Shown: positions 21,857 through 30,224, counted from the first letter of the stretch. The stretch is 64,000 nucleotides of DNA from Pseudomonadota bacterium (GCA_021849425.1 JAJZSY010000004.1:1-64000); one strand, 5' to 3'. The notes: generated by a model from the letters alone, not told the origin. Program-made: numbers and translations.

Positions 21857-21876
21857 CAGGAATTGTGGCTTTCCTG
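21857..21876. promoter_or_regulatory. Inverted repeat, candidate MarR operator
   Basis: CAGGAA (21857-21862) and TTCCTG (21871-21876) form a 6-8-6 dyad 27 bp upstream of the MarR start. Dyads of this size near the promoter are typical MarR sites. No experiment or close family consensus supports it. Confidence 0.4.
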
Positions 21877-21978
21877 CAAGAACCGTTGCGCCGCCGGCAC
21901 GCAATCGCCGCCAAAACCTCATTCCTGCTCCCTGAGAAACATCGCTTGGCCATCGCCCGCGCCGTGGATTAAGAGGTG

Positions 21979-21999
21979 GGTTCCTCGGTGGAGGAAACC
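21979..21999 (+). promoter_or_regulatory. Leader hairpin covering a ribosome site upstream of ilvE
   Basis: GGTTCCTC (21979-21986) can pair with GAGGAAACC (21991-21999) with one bulged A around a GGTG loop. The right arm holds GAGGA, the Shine-Dalgarno of the seven-codon mini-ORF at 22003. A second GAGGA at 22009-22013 belongs to ilvE and could compete for the same left arm. This suggests translational control, but it is inference. Confidence 0.45.
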
Positions 22000-22002
22000 G
22001 AC

Positions 22003-22026
22003 ATGAAAGAGGATGCGAGGCGATGA
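22003..22026 (+). CDS. Seven-codon mini-ORF overlapping the ilvE start
   Basis: ATG at 22003 encodes the peptide MKEDARR and stops with a TGA that overlaps the ilvE ATG (ATGA 22023-22026). It has a strong ribosome site, GGAGGA at 21990-21995, seven bases upstream. The peptide has no branched-chain residue, so it is not a classical amino-acid attenuator. It may serve to couple ribosome arrival to ilvE. Such a short frame can occur by chance. Confidence 0.35.
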   Translation: MKEDARR

Positions 22027-22922
22027 GTCTGATTCCGTTCGACGACCGCGACGGCATGATCTGGTGGGACGGCGCGCTGCGCCCCTGGCGGGACGCCAAG
22101 CTGCACGTGCTGACGCACGGGCTGCACTACGCCTCCGCCGTCTTCGAGGGCGAGCGGTCGTATGGCGGGAACATCTTCCGCCTGCGCGACCACACCAACC
22201 GGCTGATCCAGTCGGGCAAGCTGCTCGGCTTCGACATCCCCTATACCGCCGACGAGATCGACGCCGCCTGCAACGAGGTGCTGAAGGCGAACGGGCTGAC
22301 CGACGCCTATATCCGCCCGCTCGCCTGGCGCGGCTCGGAGATGCTCGCGGTTTCCGCCCAGCAGACCAAGATCCACCTCGCCATCGCCGCCTGGCCGTGG
22401 CCGAACCTGTTCGGCAACGACCGGATGAAGGGCATCACGCTCGGCATGGCGCAGTGGCGCCGGCCGGACGCGCGGACCGCGCCGACCGCCTCGAAGGCCG
22501 CCGGGCTCTACATGATCGGCACGCTCTCGAAGCACGCGGCCGAGGCCGAGGGGTTCAACGACGCGCTGATGCTCACCCTTGACGGGCACGTGGCCGAGGC
22601 GACGGGGGCGAACATCTTCTTCGCGATCGACGGCGAACTGCATACGCCCACACCGGACTGCTTCCTCGACGGCATTACCCGCCGCACGGTGATGGCGCTG
22701 GCCCGCGCGCGGCAGATTCCGGTGCATGAGCGGCACATCCTGCCTGAGGAGATGGCGAAGGCGAGCGAGGTGTTCCTCGCCGGCACCGCCGCCGAGGTGA
22801 CGCCGGTGCGCCAGATCGGCGAGCTGAGCTTCACCCCCGGCCCGATCACCGAGACGCTGATCGCGGATTATACCGCGCTCGTCCACATGTCCCCCGAAGA
22901 GGTGGCCAAGCGGGCGGCGTGA
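22023..22922 (+). CDS. ilvE: Branched-chain amino acid aminotransferase
   Basis: This PLP-dependent fold-type IV transaminase interconverts leucine, isoleucine and valine with their 2-oxo acids. The 299-residue sequence has 'WDGALRPWRDAKLHVLTHGLHY', 'SAVFEGERSYGG', the PLP lysine (Lys158, TASKAAGLYM), 'FNDALMLTLDGHVAEATGANIFF' and 'EVFLAGTAAEVTPV'. The start is set by GAGGA nine bases upstream. It overlaps the DUF202 gene by GTGA. The leader carries a hairpin and mini-ORF described separately. Confidence 0.96.
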   Translation: MSLIPFDDRDGMIWWDGALRPWRDAKLHVLTHGLHYASAVFEGERSYGGNIFRLRDHTNRLIQSGKLLGFDIPYTADEIDAACNEVLKANGLTDAYIRPLAWRGSEMLAVSAQQTKIHLAIAAWPWPNLFGNDRMKGITLGMAQWRRPDARTAPTASKAAGLYMIGTLSKHAAEAEGFNDALMLTLDGHVAEATGANIFFAIDGELHTPTPDCFLDGITRRTVMALARARQIPVHERHILPEEMAKASEVFLAGTAAEVTPVRQIGELSFTPGPITETLIADYTALVHMSPEEVAKRAA

Positions 22923-23308
22923 CCGTTCCGCGCTTTGGCGACCACGCGGCGAACGAACGCACCTTCCTCGCCTGGGTGCGCACCGCCATCGCGGTGATGG
23001 CGTTCGGCTTTCTCGTCGAACGCTTCAACCTGTTTCTCCAGGTGGCGGGGCAGTCGCTCGGCCGGACCTTCACGGTGTCGGGGACGCTGGCCTCGGACGC
23101 GGTGGGGATCGCACTGATCGTCGCCGGGGCGCTGATGGTGGCGGCGGCGATGCTGCGGTTCGTGGCCAACCGGCGGGCGATTCTGGACGAGAGCGCCCGC
23201 GCGCCGGGGAGCGACCGGCTGGATCTCGCACTGGCCGGGATGATCGTCGCTCTCGGGCTGGGGCTCGCGCTCTATCTTGCGGTCACGATCCTGCGCGGGG
23301 CGGGCTGA
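22919..23308 (+). CDS. DUF202 small membrane protein (YidH-like)
   Basis: This 129-residue inner-membrane protein starts at GTG 22919, overlapping the ilvE stop. 'FGDHAANERTFLAWVRTAIAVMAFGF' is the DUF202 signature. Three hydrophobic segments are visible: about residues 20-38, 55-75 and 100-125. Function of the family is unknown; in yeast relatives it is a subunit of vacuolar transporter complexes. Translational coupling to ilvE is likely from the overlap, without implying shared function. Confidence 0.85.
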   Translation: MTVPRFGDHAANERTFLAWVRTAIAVMAFGFLVERFNLFLQVAGQSLGRTFTVSGTLASDAVGIALIVAGALMVAAAMLRFVANRRAILDESARAPGSDRLDLALAGMIVALGLGLALYLAVTILRGAG

Positions 23309-23384
23309 TCCAGATCGCCGACGCCCGGCAGGATTGCGCTGACGGGGCGTTTGCCGGGAGTCGCGGCGGCGGTATGATTAAACG

Positions 23385-24599
23385 ATGTCATCCGCACCAC
23401 GTGCTGCCGCCGAAGCTGCGCCGGACCTCGCGACGAGCCGGCGCCTGCCGCTGCTGCTCGGCTTCCTGATCGCGATCGGGCCGGTGTCGGTCGACATGTA
23501 TCTGCCCGCCTTTCCGACCATTGCCCGGCAGTTCCACGACCCGGCCGGGCCGGGGCTGACGCTCGCCGCCTATTTCGCCGGGCTCGCCGCCGGGCAGATG
23601 ACGCAGGGGCCGTTTTCCGACCGGGCCGGGCGGCGGCTGCCGATCCTGCTCGGGCTCGGGCTCTATATCGCCGCCTCGATCGGCTGCGCGCTGGCGTGGA
23701 ACACGGCCTCGCTCTCGTGGTTCCGGCTGCTCGCCGCCTTTGGCGGCTCGGCCGCGGTGGTGGTGCCGCGGGCGATGGTGCGCGACGTCGCCGACGGGCC
23801 GGCGGCGGCGATGCTGTTCTCGCGGCTGATGCTGGTGATGGGGGTGGCGCCGATCATCGCGCCCATTCTCGGCAGCGCGGTGATCGAATTCGGCTCGTGG
23901 CGGTGGATTTTCGTGCTGGCGACGCTGTATGGCGTCGTCGCGATCGGGCTGGTGTGGGTGACGCTGCCGGACACGCTGCCGGTCTCGCGGCGCAGCACGG
24001 TGGGGTTTCGCACCATCGTCATCCGCTACGGGCAGATCGCCGCCGAGCGCGGCTTCCTGACCCATGCGCTGACCGGCACCTTCGCGATCGGCGCGCTGTT
24101 CGCCTATCTCGCCGGCACACCGGCGGTGTTCATCGGCGCGTATCACTGGCACCCGCTCTCCTATGCGCTGCTGTTCGGGCTGAATGCCGCGATCTATATC
24201 GGGTTCAACCAGTGGAACCCGCATCTGGTGGCGCGCGCGGGGCTGCGGCCGGTGATTTCGGCATCGGTGATCGCGCTGCTGTGCGGGACCATCGTGCTGG
24301 TGGCGGCGTCGCTGCGCGGGGGCGGGCCGCTCGCGATCATCGCCGGGCTGTTCATCTGCCAGGCGAGCTACGGGCTGAGCCTGCCAAGCTCGCTGGTCGC
24401 CGCCCTGTCGCGGCACCAGGCGCATGCGGGCTCGGCCTCGGCGCTGCTCGGCACGATGCAATATGTCGGCGGGGCGATCACCGGCGCGCTGGTCGGCGGC
24501 TTCGCCGACGGCACCGCGCGGCCGATGGCCTTCGCCATGTTCGCCTGCGCCGCCCTCGCGGCACTCGCCGCCGCCTTCCGACCGCAACGCCTGACCTGA
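23385..24599 (+). CDS. Bcr/CflA-type MFS drug exporter
   Basis: This is a 404-residue transporter with about 12 predicted membrane helices. Family motifs are 'SVDMYLPAFPTIARQF' in the first helix region, 'AGQMTQGPFSDRAGRRLPILLG' (MFS motif A), 'AMVRDVADGPAAAMLFSRLMLVMGVAPIIAPILG' as found in Bcr-type proteins, and a GxxxPxxxG-like element. It likely exports drugs such as bicyclomycin or chloramphenicol, or sulfonamides, by proton antiport. Specificity is inference. The genes on either side are unrelated. Confidence 0.9.
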   Translation: MSSAPRAAAEAAPDLATSRRLPLLLGFLIAIGPVSVDMYLPAFPTIARQFHDPAGPGLTLAAYFAGLAAGQMTQGPFSDRAGRRLPILLGLGLYIAASIGCALAWNTASLSWFRLLAAFGGSAAVVVPRAMVRDVADGPAAAMLFSRLMLVMGVAPIIAPILGSAVIEFGSWRWIFVLATLYGVVAIGLVWVTLPDTLPVSRRSTVGFRTIVIRYGQIAAERGFLTHALTGTFAIGALFAYLAGTPAVFIGAYHWHPLSYALLFGLNAAIYIGFNQWNPHLVARAGLRPVISASVIALLCGTIVLVAASLRGGGPLAIIAGLFICQASYGLSLPSSLVAALSRHQAHAGSASALLGTMQYVGGAITGALVGGFADGTARPMAFAMFACAALAALAAAFRPQRLT

Positions 24600-24621
24600 C
24601 ACGCCCCTGACGAGGACCCCC

Positions 24622-25362
24622 ATGCCCAGTATCATCGGCATTCCCGCCTGCACCAAGTTCATCGGCAACCACCACCAGCACGCGACCCCGGCGCGCTACG
24701 GCGAGGCGGTGATCGCGGCGAGCGACGCGCTGCCTTTGCTGATCCCGCCCGAGGGCGAGCGGATGATCGCGGTGCTCGACCGGCTGGACGGCATCCTGTT
24801 CAACGGCAGCCCGAGCAATGTGATGCCGGAGCGCTACGGCGTTGCCAATGACGAGACGCCGGACGCGCATGACGCCGACCGCGACGCGACGACGCTGCCG
24901 CTGATCCGCGCCGCCCTCGCCCGCGGGATGCCGGTGCTCGGCATCTGCCGCGGGTTGCAGGAACTCAACGTCGCCCTCGGCGGGACGCTGCACCAGCGGG
25001 TGCATACGATCCCCGGGCGGCTCGATCATCGCGCCGGCGAGGGCACGCGGGCCGAGCAGATGGCGCTGAAGCACGAGGTGCGGCTGAGCGGCGCGCTGCG
25101 GCATATCTGCGGGGCGGAGACGATCATGGTGAATTCGCTGCATGGCCAGGCGATCGACCGGCTGGCGCCGGGGCTCGCGGTCGAGGCGGTGGCGCCGGAC
25201 GGGACGATCGAGGCGGTGCGGGTCGAGGGGGCGGCGGGCTTCGCCATCGCCGTGCAGTGGCACCCGGAATGGGCGGTGATGGCGGCGCCGGACCGGCAGC
25301 TTCTGTTCGCCGCCTTCGGCGAGGCGTGCCGGACCTGGCGCGGCGGGCGGGCGGCGGCCTGA
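24622..25362 (+). CDS. Class I glutamine amidotransferase-like gamma-glutamyl hydrolase (PuuD-like)
   Basis: This is a 246-residue peptidase C26-type hydrolase. The nucleophile elbow GICRGLQELNVALGGTLHQ (Cys109) and the His-x-Glu pair in 'AVQWHPEWA' form the catalytic triad. The family cleaves gamma-glutamyl bonds, for example gamma-glutamyl-GABA in putrescine breakdown. No other puu genes are nearby, so the substrate is uncertain. Confidence 0.88.
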   Translation: MPSIIGIPACTKFIGNHHQHATPARYGEAVIAASDALPLLIPPEGERMIAVLDRLDGILFNGSPSNVMPERYGVANDETPDAHDADRDATTLPLIRAALARGMPVLGICRGLQELNVALGGTLHQRVHTIPGRLDHRAGEGTRAEQMALKHEVRLSGALRHICGAETIMVNSLHGQAIDRLAPGLAVEAVAPDGTIEAVRVEGAAGFAIAVQWHPEWAVMAAPDRQLLFAAFGEACRTWRGGRAAA

Positions 25363-25414
25363 CTTTTGCCGCTGCTGGGTCTATATGGACGGTTTACGCG
25401 AAAGGACGGGTCCC

Positions 25415-25885
25415 ATGGATATCCAGACGATCGACACGCAATATGACCAGTTGCAGGGCCAGGCGCAGCAGACCGCCGGCCAGTTGAAGGCGCTGGCGCA
25501 GAAGCTGCAGGCGGCGCGCGACGCGGGGAACCAGGACGCGCGGGAATGGCTGCTCGACCTGCGCGAGATCGCGCTGGCGATCCAGGCGGAGCAGAACCAG
25601 GTGGGCGGGCTGCTCCAGGCGCTTCACAATTTCGTGGCCAACCAGCCCGCGGCGCAAGCCGCCTCGGTGCCGCAGACCCAGCCGATGACGCAGCCGGCTT
25701 ACCAGCCGCCGCCGCCGCAATATCCCCAGCAGGCGTATCCGCCGCAGGGCTACCCGCAGCAGGGCTATCCGCAGCAGCAGGGCGGCGGGCTGCTCGGCGG
25801 GTTCCTGAATTCGGGCTTCGGCCGGGCGATCGCGATGGGGGCCGGGTTCGGCCTCGGCGACGACCTGATCAACAGCATTTTCTGA
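25415..25885 (+). CDS. Small glutamine/proline-rich protein of unknown function
   Basis: This is a 156-residue protein I do not recognise. The start at 25415 ([12 protein letters not shown]) has AAGGA about nine bases upstream. The first 80 residues look like an amphipathic coiled coil (many Gln/Ala/Leu: [19 protein letters not shown]). Residues 85-130 are low-complexity Gln/Pro/Tyr repeats ([19 protein letters not shown]), and the end is a glycine-rich hydrophobic tail ([17 protein letters not shown]). There is no signal peptide. The layout resembles a scaffold or membrane-associated protein. It sits 10 bp upstream of accD. Confidence 0.75.
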   Translation: MDIQTIDTQYDQLQGQAQQTAGQLKALAQKLQAARDAGNQDAREWLLDLREIALAIQAEQNQVGGLLQALHNFVANQPAAQAASVPQTQPMTQPAYQPPPPQYPQQAYPPQGYPQQGYPQQQGGGLLGGFLNSGFGRAIAMGAGFGLGDDLINSIF

Positions 25886-25895
25886 CCGACCCGGC

Positions 25896-26765
25896 ATGAA
25901 CTGGCTTTCCGAATTCGTCCGCCCGCGCATCCGCACCCTGCTCGGGCGCAAGGAGGCGCCGGACAATCTCTGGCATCAGTGCTCCGCCTGCCAGCAGATG
26001 ATCTTTCACCGCGAACTGGAGACCAATCTCAAGGTCTGCCCGCATTGCGGGCACCACATGCGGGCGACGGCGGCCGAGCGGCTGGGCTGGACCTTCGATG
26101 GCGGCACGTTCCAGCGGATCGACCTGCCGAAGGTGCCGGCCGATCCGCTGAAATTCCAGGACCGCAAGAAATATCCCGACCGGCTCGCCGATGCGCGCAG
26201 GAAGACCGGGATGGAGGATGCCGTGCTGGTGGCGCATGGCACCGTGGGCGGGCATCGCGCGGTGATCGCGGCGATGGATTTCCGCTTCATGGGCGGCTCG
26301 ATGGGGGCGGCGATGGGCGAGGCGCTGGTCGCCGCCGCCCGGCTCGCGGTGTTGCAGAAGGCGGCGCTGATCGTGTTCACCGCCTCGGGCGGGGCGCGGA
26401 TGCAGGAAGGGCCGGTGAGCCTGATGCAGATGCCGCGCAGCACCATCGCGGTGCAGATGGTCCGCGAGGCGGGGCTACCTTATATCGTGGTGATGACCGA
26501 TCCGACCACCGGCGGGGTGACCGCCTCCTTCGCGATGCTGGGCGATATCCAGATCGCCGAGCCGGGCGCGCTGATCGGCTTCGCCGGGGCGCGGGTGATC
26601 GAGGAGACGATCCGCGAGAAGCTGCCGGAAGGCTTCCAGCGCGCCGAATACCTGCTCGAACACGGCATGGTCGACATGGTGCTGGCGCGCGGCGAGATGG
26701 CGGCCACACTCGGGCGGCTGCTCGGCCTGCTGAAGGTGGGGCGGCCGGAGGCCGAGGCGGCGTGA
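25896..26765 (+). CDS. accD: Acetyl-CoA carboxylase carboxyltransferase subunit beta
   Basis: AccD with AccA transfers carboxyl from carboxybiotin to acetyl-CoA, giving malonyl-CoA for fatty-acid synthesis. The 289-residue protein has the zinc ribbon Cys29, Cys32, Cys48, Cys51 and the crotonase-fold core: '[19 protein letters not shown]', '[12 protein letters not shown]', '[20 protein letters not shown]', '[12 protein letters not shown]'. It is followed by folC, as often seen in proteobacteria. Its stop lies in a 14-bp tandem duplication. Confidence 0.97.
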   Translation: MNWLSEFVRPRIRTLLGRKEAPDNLWHQCSACQQMIFHRELETNLKVCPHCGHHMRATAAERLGWTFDGGTFQRIDLPKVPADPLKFQDRKKYPDRLADARRKTGMEDAVLVAHGTVGGHRAVIAAMDFRFMGGSMGAAMGEALVAAARLAVLQKAALIVFTASGGARMQEGPVSLMQMPRSTIAVQMVREAGLPYIVVMTDPTTGGVTASFAMLGDIQIAEPGALIGFAGARVIEETIREKLPEGFQRAEYLLEHGMVDMVLARGEMAATLGRLLGLLKVGRPEAEAA

Positions 26766-26784
26766 GCGGGGCGGCGTGAGCGGG
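26757..26784 (+). repeat. Tandem 14-bp duplication at the accD/folC junction
   Basis: GCGGCGTGAGCGGG occurs at 26757-26770 and again at 26771-26784. The first copy holds the accD stop. The second holds the GTG start of folC at 26776. A single copy would give a GTGA overlap, so the duplication seems to have separated the two genes. Confidence 0.7.
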
Positions 26785-28077
26785 GAGACGCCGGCGCCGG
26801 GCCGGATCGATGCGCGGATCGAGCGGTTGCACGGGCTCTATCCGCGGCTGATCGACCTGCGGCTGGAGCGGCTGGAACGGCTGCTGGAGGCGCTCGGCCA
26901 TCCGGAGCGGCGGCTGCCGCCGACGATCCATGTCGCCGGGACCAACGGCAAGGGCAGCGTCTGCGCGTTTCTGCGCGGCATGGCCGAGGCGGCGGGGCTG
27001 CGCGCGCATGTCTATACCTCGCCGCATCTCGTGCGGTTCAACGAGCGCATCCGGCTTGCCGGCGCGCTGGTGAGCGACGACGAGCTGGACGCGGCGCTCG
27101 ATGAGGTGGAGCGGGTGAACGACGCAGCACCCATCACCGTGTTCGAGGCGATCACCGCCGCCGCCTTCGTGCTGTTCGCATCAAGGCCGGCGGAGATCGC
27201 GATCGTCGAGGTGGGGCTCGGCGGCACGTTCGATGCGACCAACGTGATTCCGCCGCCCGCCGCCGCCGCGATCACCGCGATCTCGCTCGATCATCGCGAG
27301 TTCCTGGGCGACACCGAAACCGTGATCGCCGCCGAGAAGGCCGGGATCATGAAGCGGGGCAGCCGGGCCGTGACCGGGTTCCAGACGCCGGAGGTGCTTG
27401 CCGTGCTGGATGGCAGGGCGAAGGCCGCCGGGGTGCCGCTCGCGGTGCGCGGGCGGCAGTGGCGGATCATGCAGCAGGGCGCGGGTGCCGTATATGAGGA
27501 TGAGGGCGGGCGGCTGGAGCTGCCGGCCCCTGCCCTGCCCGGCGCGCACCAGTTCGACAATGCCGGCATCGCCATCGCCGCCCTGCGCGCCGGCGGATTC
27601 GGGTTTGGCGAGGACGCCTTCGCGCGCGGCATGGCGGCGGCGGAATGGCCGGCGCGGTTGCAGCGCCTTGGGCCGCCTTTGGCGGGCGAGCTGCCGGCGG
27701 GTTCGGAACTCTGGCTCGATGGCGCGCATAATCCGGGCGGGGCGCAGGCGCTGGCCGAGGTTCTGGCCGGCTGGGAGGGGCCGACGCATCTCGTCGTCGG
27801 CATGAAGCAGGCCAAGGACGTGGCGGAGTTCCTGCGCATCCTGCTGCCGCAGGCGGCATCGGTGCAGGCGGTGGTCGAGCCGGGGCAGCACCTGGCCCTG
27901 CCGGTCGAGGCGATCATCGAGGCGTCGGGCGGGGTCGCGACGGCGGGGCCGGATGTGGAGACGGCGCTGCGGCGGCTCGCCGCGGACGGGACGCCGAAGC
28001 GGGTGCTGGTCTGCGGCTCGCTCTATCTGGCCGGGGTGATCCTGGCACGGCAGGAAGCGGCGCCGGCGCAGGGCTGA
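26776..28077 (+). CDS. folC: Bifunctional dihydrofolate/folylpolyglutamate synthase
   Basis: FolC adds glutamate to folates and usually also makes dihydrofolate from dihydropteroate. This 433-residue protein has the P-loop 'HVAGTNGKGSVCAFLRGM', 'TSPHLVRFNERIRL', 'EVGLGGTFDATNVI', 'SLDHREFLGDT', 'EKAGIMKRG' and 'LDGAHNPGGAQAL'. It starts at GTG 26776, created in a local duplication. With accD it forms a common alphaproteobacterial pair. Confidence 0.94.
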   Translation: MSGETPAPGRIDARIERLHGLYPRLIDLRLERLERLLEALGHPERRLPPTIHVAGTNGKGSVCAFLRGMAEAAGLRAHVYTSPHLVRFNERIRLAGALVSDDELDAALDEVERVNDAAPITVFEAITAAAFVLFASRPAEIAIVEVGLGGTFDATNVIPPPAAAAITAISLDHREFLGDTETVIAAEKAGIMKRGSRAVTGFQTPEVLAVLDGRAKAAGVPLAVRGRQWRIMQQGAGAVYEDEGGRLELPAPALPGAHQFDNAGIAIAALRAGGFGFGEDAFARGMAAAEWPARLQRLGPPLAGELPAGSELWLDGAHNPGGAQALAEVLAGWEGPTHLVVGMKQAKDVAEFLRILLPQAASVQAVVEPGQHLALPVEAIIEASGGVATAGPDVETALRRLAADGTPKRVLVCGSLYLAGVILARQEAAPAQG

Positions 28078-28163
28078 TCCCCCTCGCCTTCCGGCCCGCC
28101 CCGCTTGCCTGAACCGGGCGATCGACCCGATACTCGCGGCGGATCGAAAAATGGGAGACCGGA

Positions 28164-29237
28164 ATGTCCGCCACGATGAAAGCCTGGGCCGTTGTCGAGA
28201 ACGGGGCGCCGCTGAAGGAAATCGACCTGCCGATGCCCGAGCCGACGGGGCGGGAGATTCTGCTGGAGGTGACGCATTGCGGCGTCTGCCATTCCGACCT
28301 GCATCTCTGGGACGGGTATTACGACCTCGGCAGCGCCGGGCGCTATGAGATCGTGCAGCGGGGAATCACGCTGCCGCTCGCACTCGGGCATGAGATCGTC
28401 GGCCGGGTGGTGAAGCTCGGGCCGGAGGCCAGCGGCGTGAAGGTGGGGGATGTGCGGATCGTCTATCCCTGGGTCGGCTGCGGCGAATGCGCGCGGTGCA
28501 AGGCGGGCGAGGACAATCTCTGCGCGAAGCAGCGCTCGCTCGGCATTTACCAGCATGGCGGCTACGCGACCCATGTGATCGCGGCGCATGCGGGGCACCT
28601 GGTCGACCCCGGCGATCTCGACCCGGCGCTGGCGGCGACCTATGCGTGTTCGGGCATCACGGTCTATGCTGCGATCCGCAAGGTGATGCCGCTGCCGGCG
28701 GAGACGCCGGTGGTGCTGATCGGCGCGGGCGGGCTCGGGCTTTCGGCGATCGCGGTGCTGCGCGCGCTCGGGCACCGCGCGATCGTCAGCGTCGATACCA
28801 GTGCGACGAAGCGCGACGCGGCGCTGGCGGCGGGGGCCACCGCGGTGGTGGACGGCAACGACCCGGCGCTGCACAAGGCGATCATCGCGGCGTGCGGCGG
28901 GCAGCCGGAGGCGATCATCGACCTCGTCAACGGCTCGGGCACGGCGAAGGCGGCGCATGCGGCGCTGGCCAAGGGCGGCAGGCTGATCATGGTCGGGCTG
29001 TTTGGCGGCGAGCTGAACATCCCGCTGCCCTTCATGCCGATGCGGGCGCTGACCTTGCAGGGCAGTTTCGTCGGCACGCCGGGCGACCTGCGGGAGCTGG
29101 TGGATCTGGCCCAGGGCGGGGCGCTGCCGAAGCTGCAGATCGAGACGGTGCCGCAGCGCGAGGCGGACGCGGCGATCCACCGGCTCAAGGCCGGCGAGGT
29201 GACCGGGCGGCTGGTGCTGGTGGCCGAGGGCGCTTGA
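28164..29237 (+). CDS. Zinc-dependent medium-chain alcohol dehydrogenase
   Basis: This is a 357-residue zinc alcohol dehydrogenase. Catalytic zinc ligands are seen in 'GVCHSDLHLWDG' and 'LGHEIVGRV'. Structural zinc cysteines lie in 'GCGECARCKAGEDNLC'. The Rossmann motif is 'IGAGGLGLSAIAVLRAL'. The substrate is not evident; an aldehyde or alcohol metabolised alongside formate is possible. The stop overlaps the TTG start of the LysR gene, so the two are probably one transcript. Confidence 0.9.
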   Translation: MSATMKAWAVVENGAPLKEIDLPMPEPTGREILLEVTHCGVCHSDLHLWDGYYDLGSAGRYEIVQRGITLPLALGHEIVGRVVKLGPEASGVKVGDVRIVYPWVGCGECARCKAGEDNLCAKQRSLGIYQHGGYATHVIAAHAGHLVDPGDLDPALAATYACSGITVYAAIRKVMPLPAETPVVLIGAGGLGLSAIAVLRALGHRAIVSVDTSATKRDAALAAGATAVVDGNDPALHKAIIAACGGQPEAIIDLVNGSGTAKAAHAALAKGGRLIMVGLFGGELNIPLPFMPMRALTLQGSFVGTPGDLRELVDLAQGGALPKLQIETVPQREADAAIHRLKAGEVTGRLVLVAEGA

Positions 29238-30136
29238 TCGAGAAGCTCGAATACCTGCTGGCGCTGGCGCGCGAGCGGCATTTCGGCCGCGGCGCGGAGA
29301 GCTGCGGCGTGACCCAGCCCACCTTCTCGGCGGGAATCCGCGCGCTGGAGGAGGCGCTGGGGATGCCGCTGGTCGAGCGGTCGTCGCGGTTTCAGGGGTT
29401 TACCCCGGAAGGCGAGCGGGTGCTCGACTGGGCAAGGCGGATCGTCGGCGACATGCAGGCGATGCGCGCCGATATCCGGGCGCTGAAGCTGGGCCTGTCG
29501 GGGCTGCTGCGGATCGCTGCGATTCCGACCGCGCTCGCCACCATCACGGAACTCACCACACCCTATCGGCGCCAGCACGAGGCGGTCAGATTCTCGATCC
29601 AGTCCTGCACCTCGAACGAGGTGCTGCGGCGGCTGGAGAATTTCGAGGTGGATGCCGGGGTGACCTATATCGACAACGAGCCGGTCGGCAAGAACCGGGT
29701 GGTGCCGCTGTATGAGGAGCGCTACCGGCTGCTGACGGCGGCGGATGCGCCGCTGGGGCGGCGCGAGCAGGTGAGCTGGGCCGAGGTGGGGCAGATCCCG
29801 CTGTGTCTGCTGACGCCGGACATGCAGAACCGGCGGATTCTCGACCGGCTGCTGCGCAATGCCGGAACCGAGCTGCGGCCGACGCTGGAGAGCAACTCGA
29901 TCGTCGTGCTGGTCAGCCATGTGCAGACCGGGCGCTGGGCCTGCGTGCTGCCGGAGAAGCTGGCGCAGATTTTCGGGCTGACGCCGCGGCTGCGGGCGAT
30001 CCCGATCGTCGGGCCGGAGGAGGTTCACGCGGTCGGGCTGGTGCTGCCGAACCGCGAGCCGGTCTCGCCGCTGGTGGCGGCGCTGGTGGAGGTGGCGGAA
30101 GCGCGGGCCGCAGCATTGGCGGGGCATGGCGGCTGA
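29234..30136 (+). CDS. LysR-type regulator, probable activator of the formate dehydrogenase operon
   Basis: This is a 300-residue LTTR. The TTG at 29234 overlaps the ADH stop (TTGA). The N-terminal helix-turn-helix 'RGAESCGVTQPTFSAGIRALEEALG' and a substrate-binding domain starting 'GLSGLLRIAAIPTALATI' are clear. It lies directly upstream of fdsG in the same direction. A LysR gene next to fds operons is common in proteobacteria. A TTGATAG-N7-CTATCAA dyad with T-N11-A lies just downstream, in the fdsG promoter, and is a likely binding site. Its effector is not known. Confidence 0.9.
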   Translation: MIEKLEYLLALARERHFGRGAESCGVTQPTFSAGIRALEEALGMPLVERSSRFQGFTPEGERVLDWARRIVGDMQAMRADIRALKLGLSGLLRIAAIPTALATITELTTPYRRQHEAVRFSIQSCTSNEVLRRLENFEVDAGVTYIDNEPVGKNRVVPLYEERYRLLTAADAPLGRREQVSWAEVGQIPLCLLTPDMQNRRILDRLLRNAGTELRPTLESNSIVVLVSHVQTGRWACVLPEKLAQIFGLTPRLRAIPIVGPEEVHAVGLVLPNREPVSPLVAALVEVAEARAAALAGHGG

Positions 30137-30143
30137 GACCTGA

Positions 30144-30164
30144 TTGATAGATGTTTTCTATCAA
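30144..30164. promoter_or_regulatory. LysR-type box upstream of fds operon
   Basis: The sequence is TTGATAG-N7-CTATCAA, a perfect 7-bp dyad at 30144-30150 and 30158-30164. The T at 30148 and A at 30160 fit the LysR T-N11-A rule. It is centred about 63 bp upstream of the predicted transcription start, a normal LysR position. Confidence 0.6.
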
Positions 30165-30181
30165 ACAATCTGGTCTTTGGC

Positions 30182-30210
30182 TTGTTTAGCGGGGGAAACT
30201 TGGAGATAAT
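30182..30210 (+). promoter_or_regulatory. Predicted sigma-70 promoter of fds operon
   Basis: TTGTTT (30182-30187) and GATAAT (30205-30210) are separated by 17 bp. Transcription would start near 30217, giving a leader of about 70 bases before the fdsG ATG. Confidence 0.55.
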
Positions 30211-30224
30211 AGACAAAGCATTAA

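Noticed and set aside
22003-22026. Classical branched-chain amino-acid attenuator peptide at ilvE
   Set aside because: The peptide MKEDARR has no Leu, Ile or Val codons and there is no terminator hairpin.
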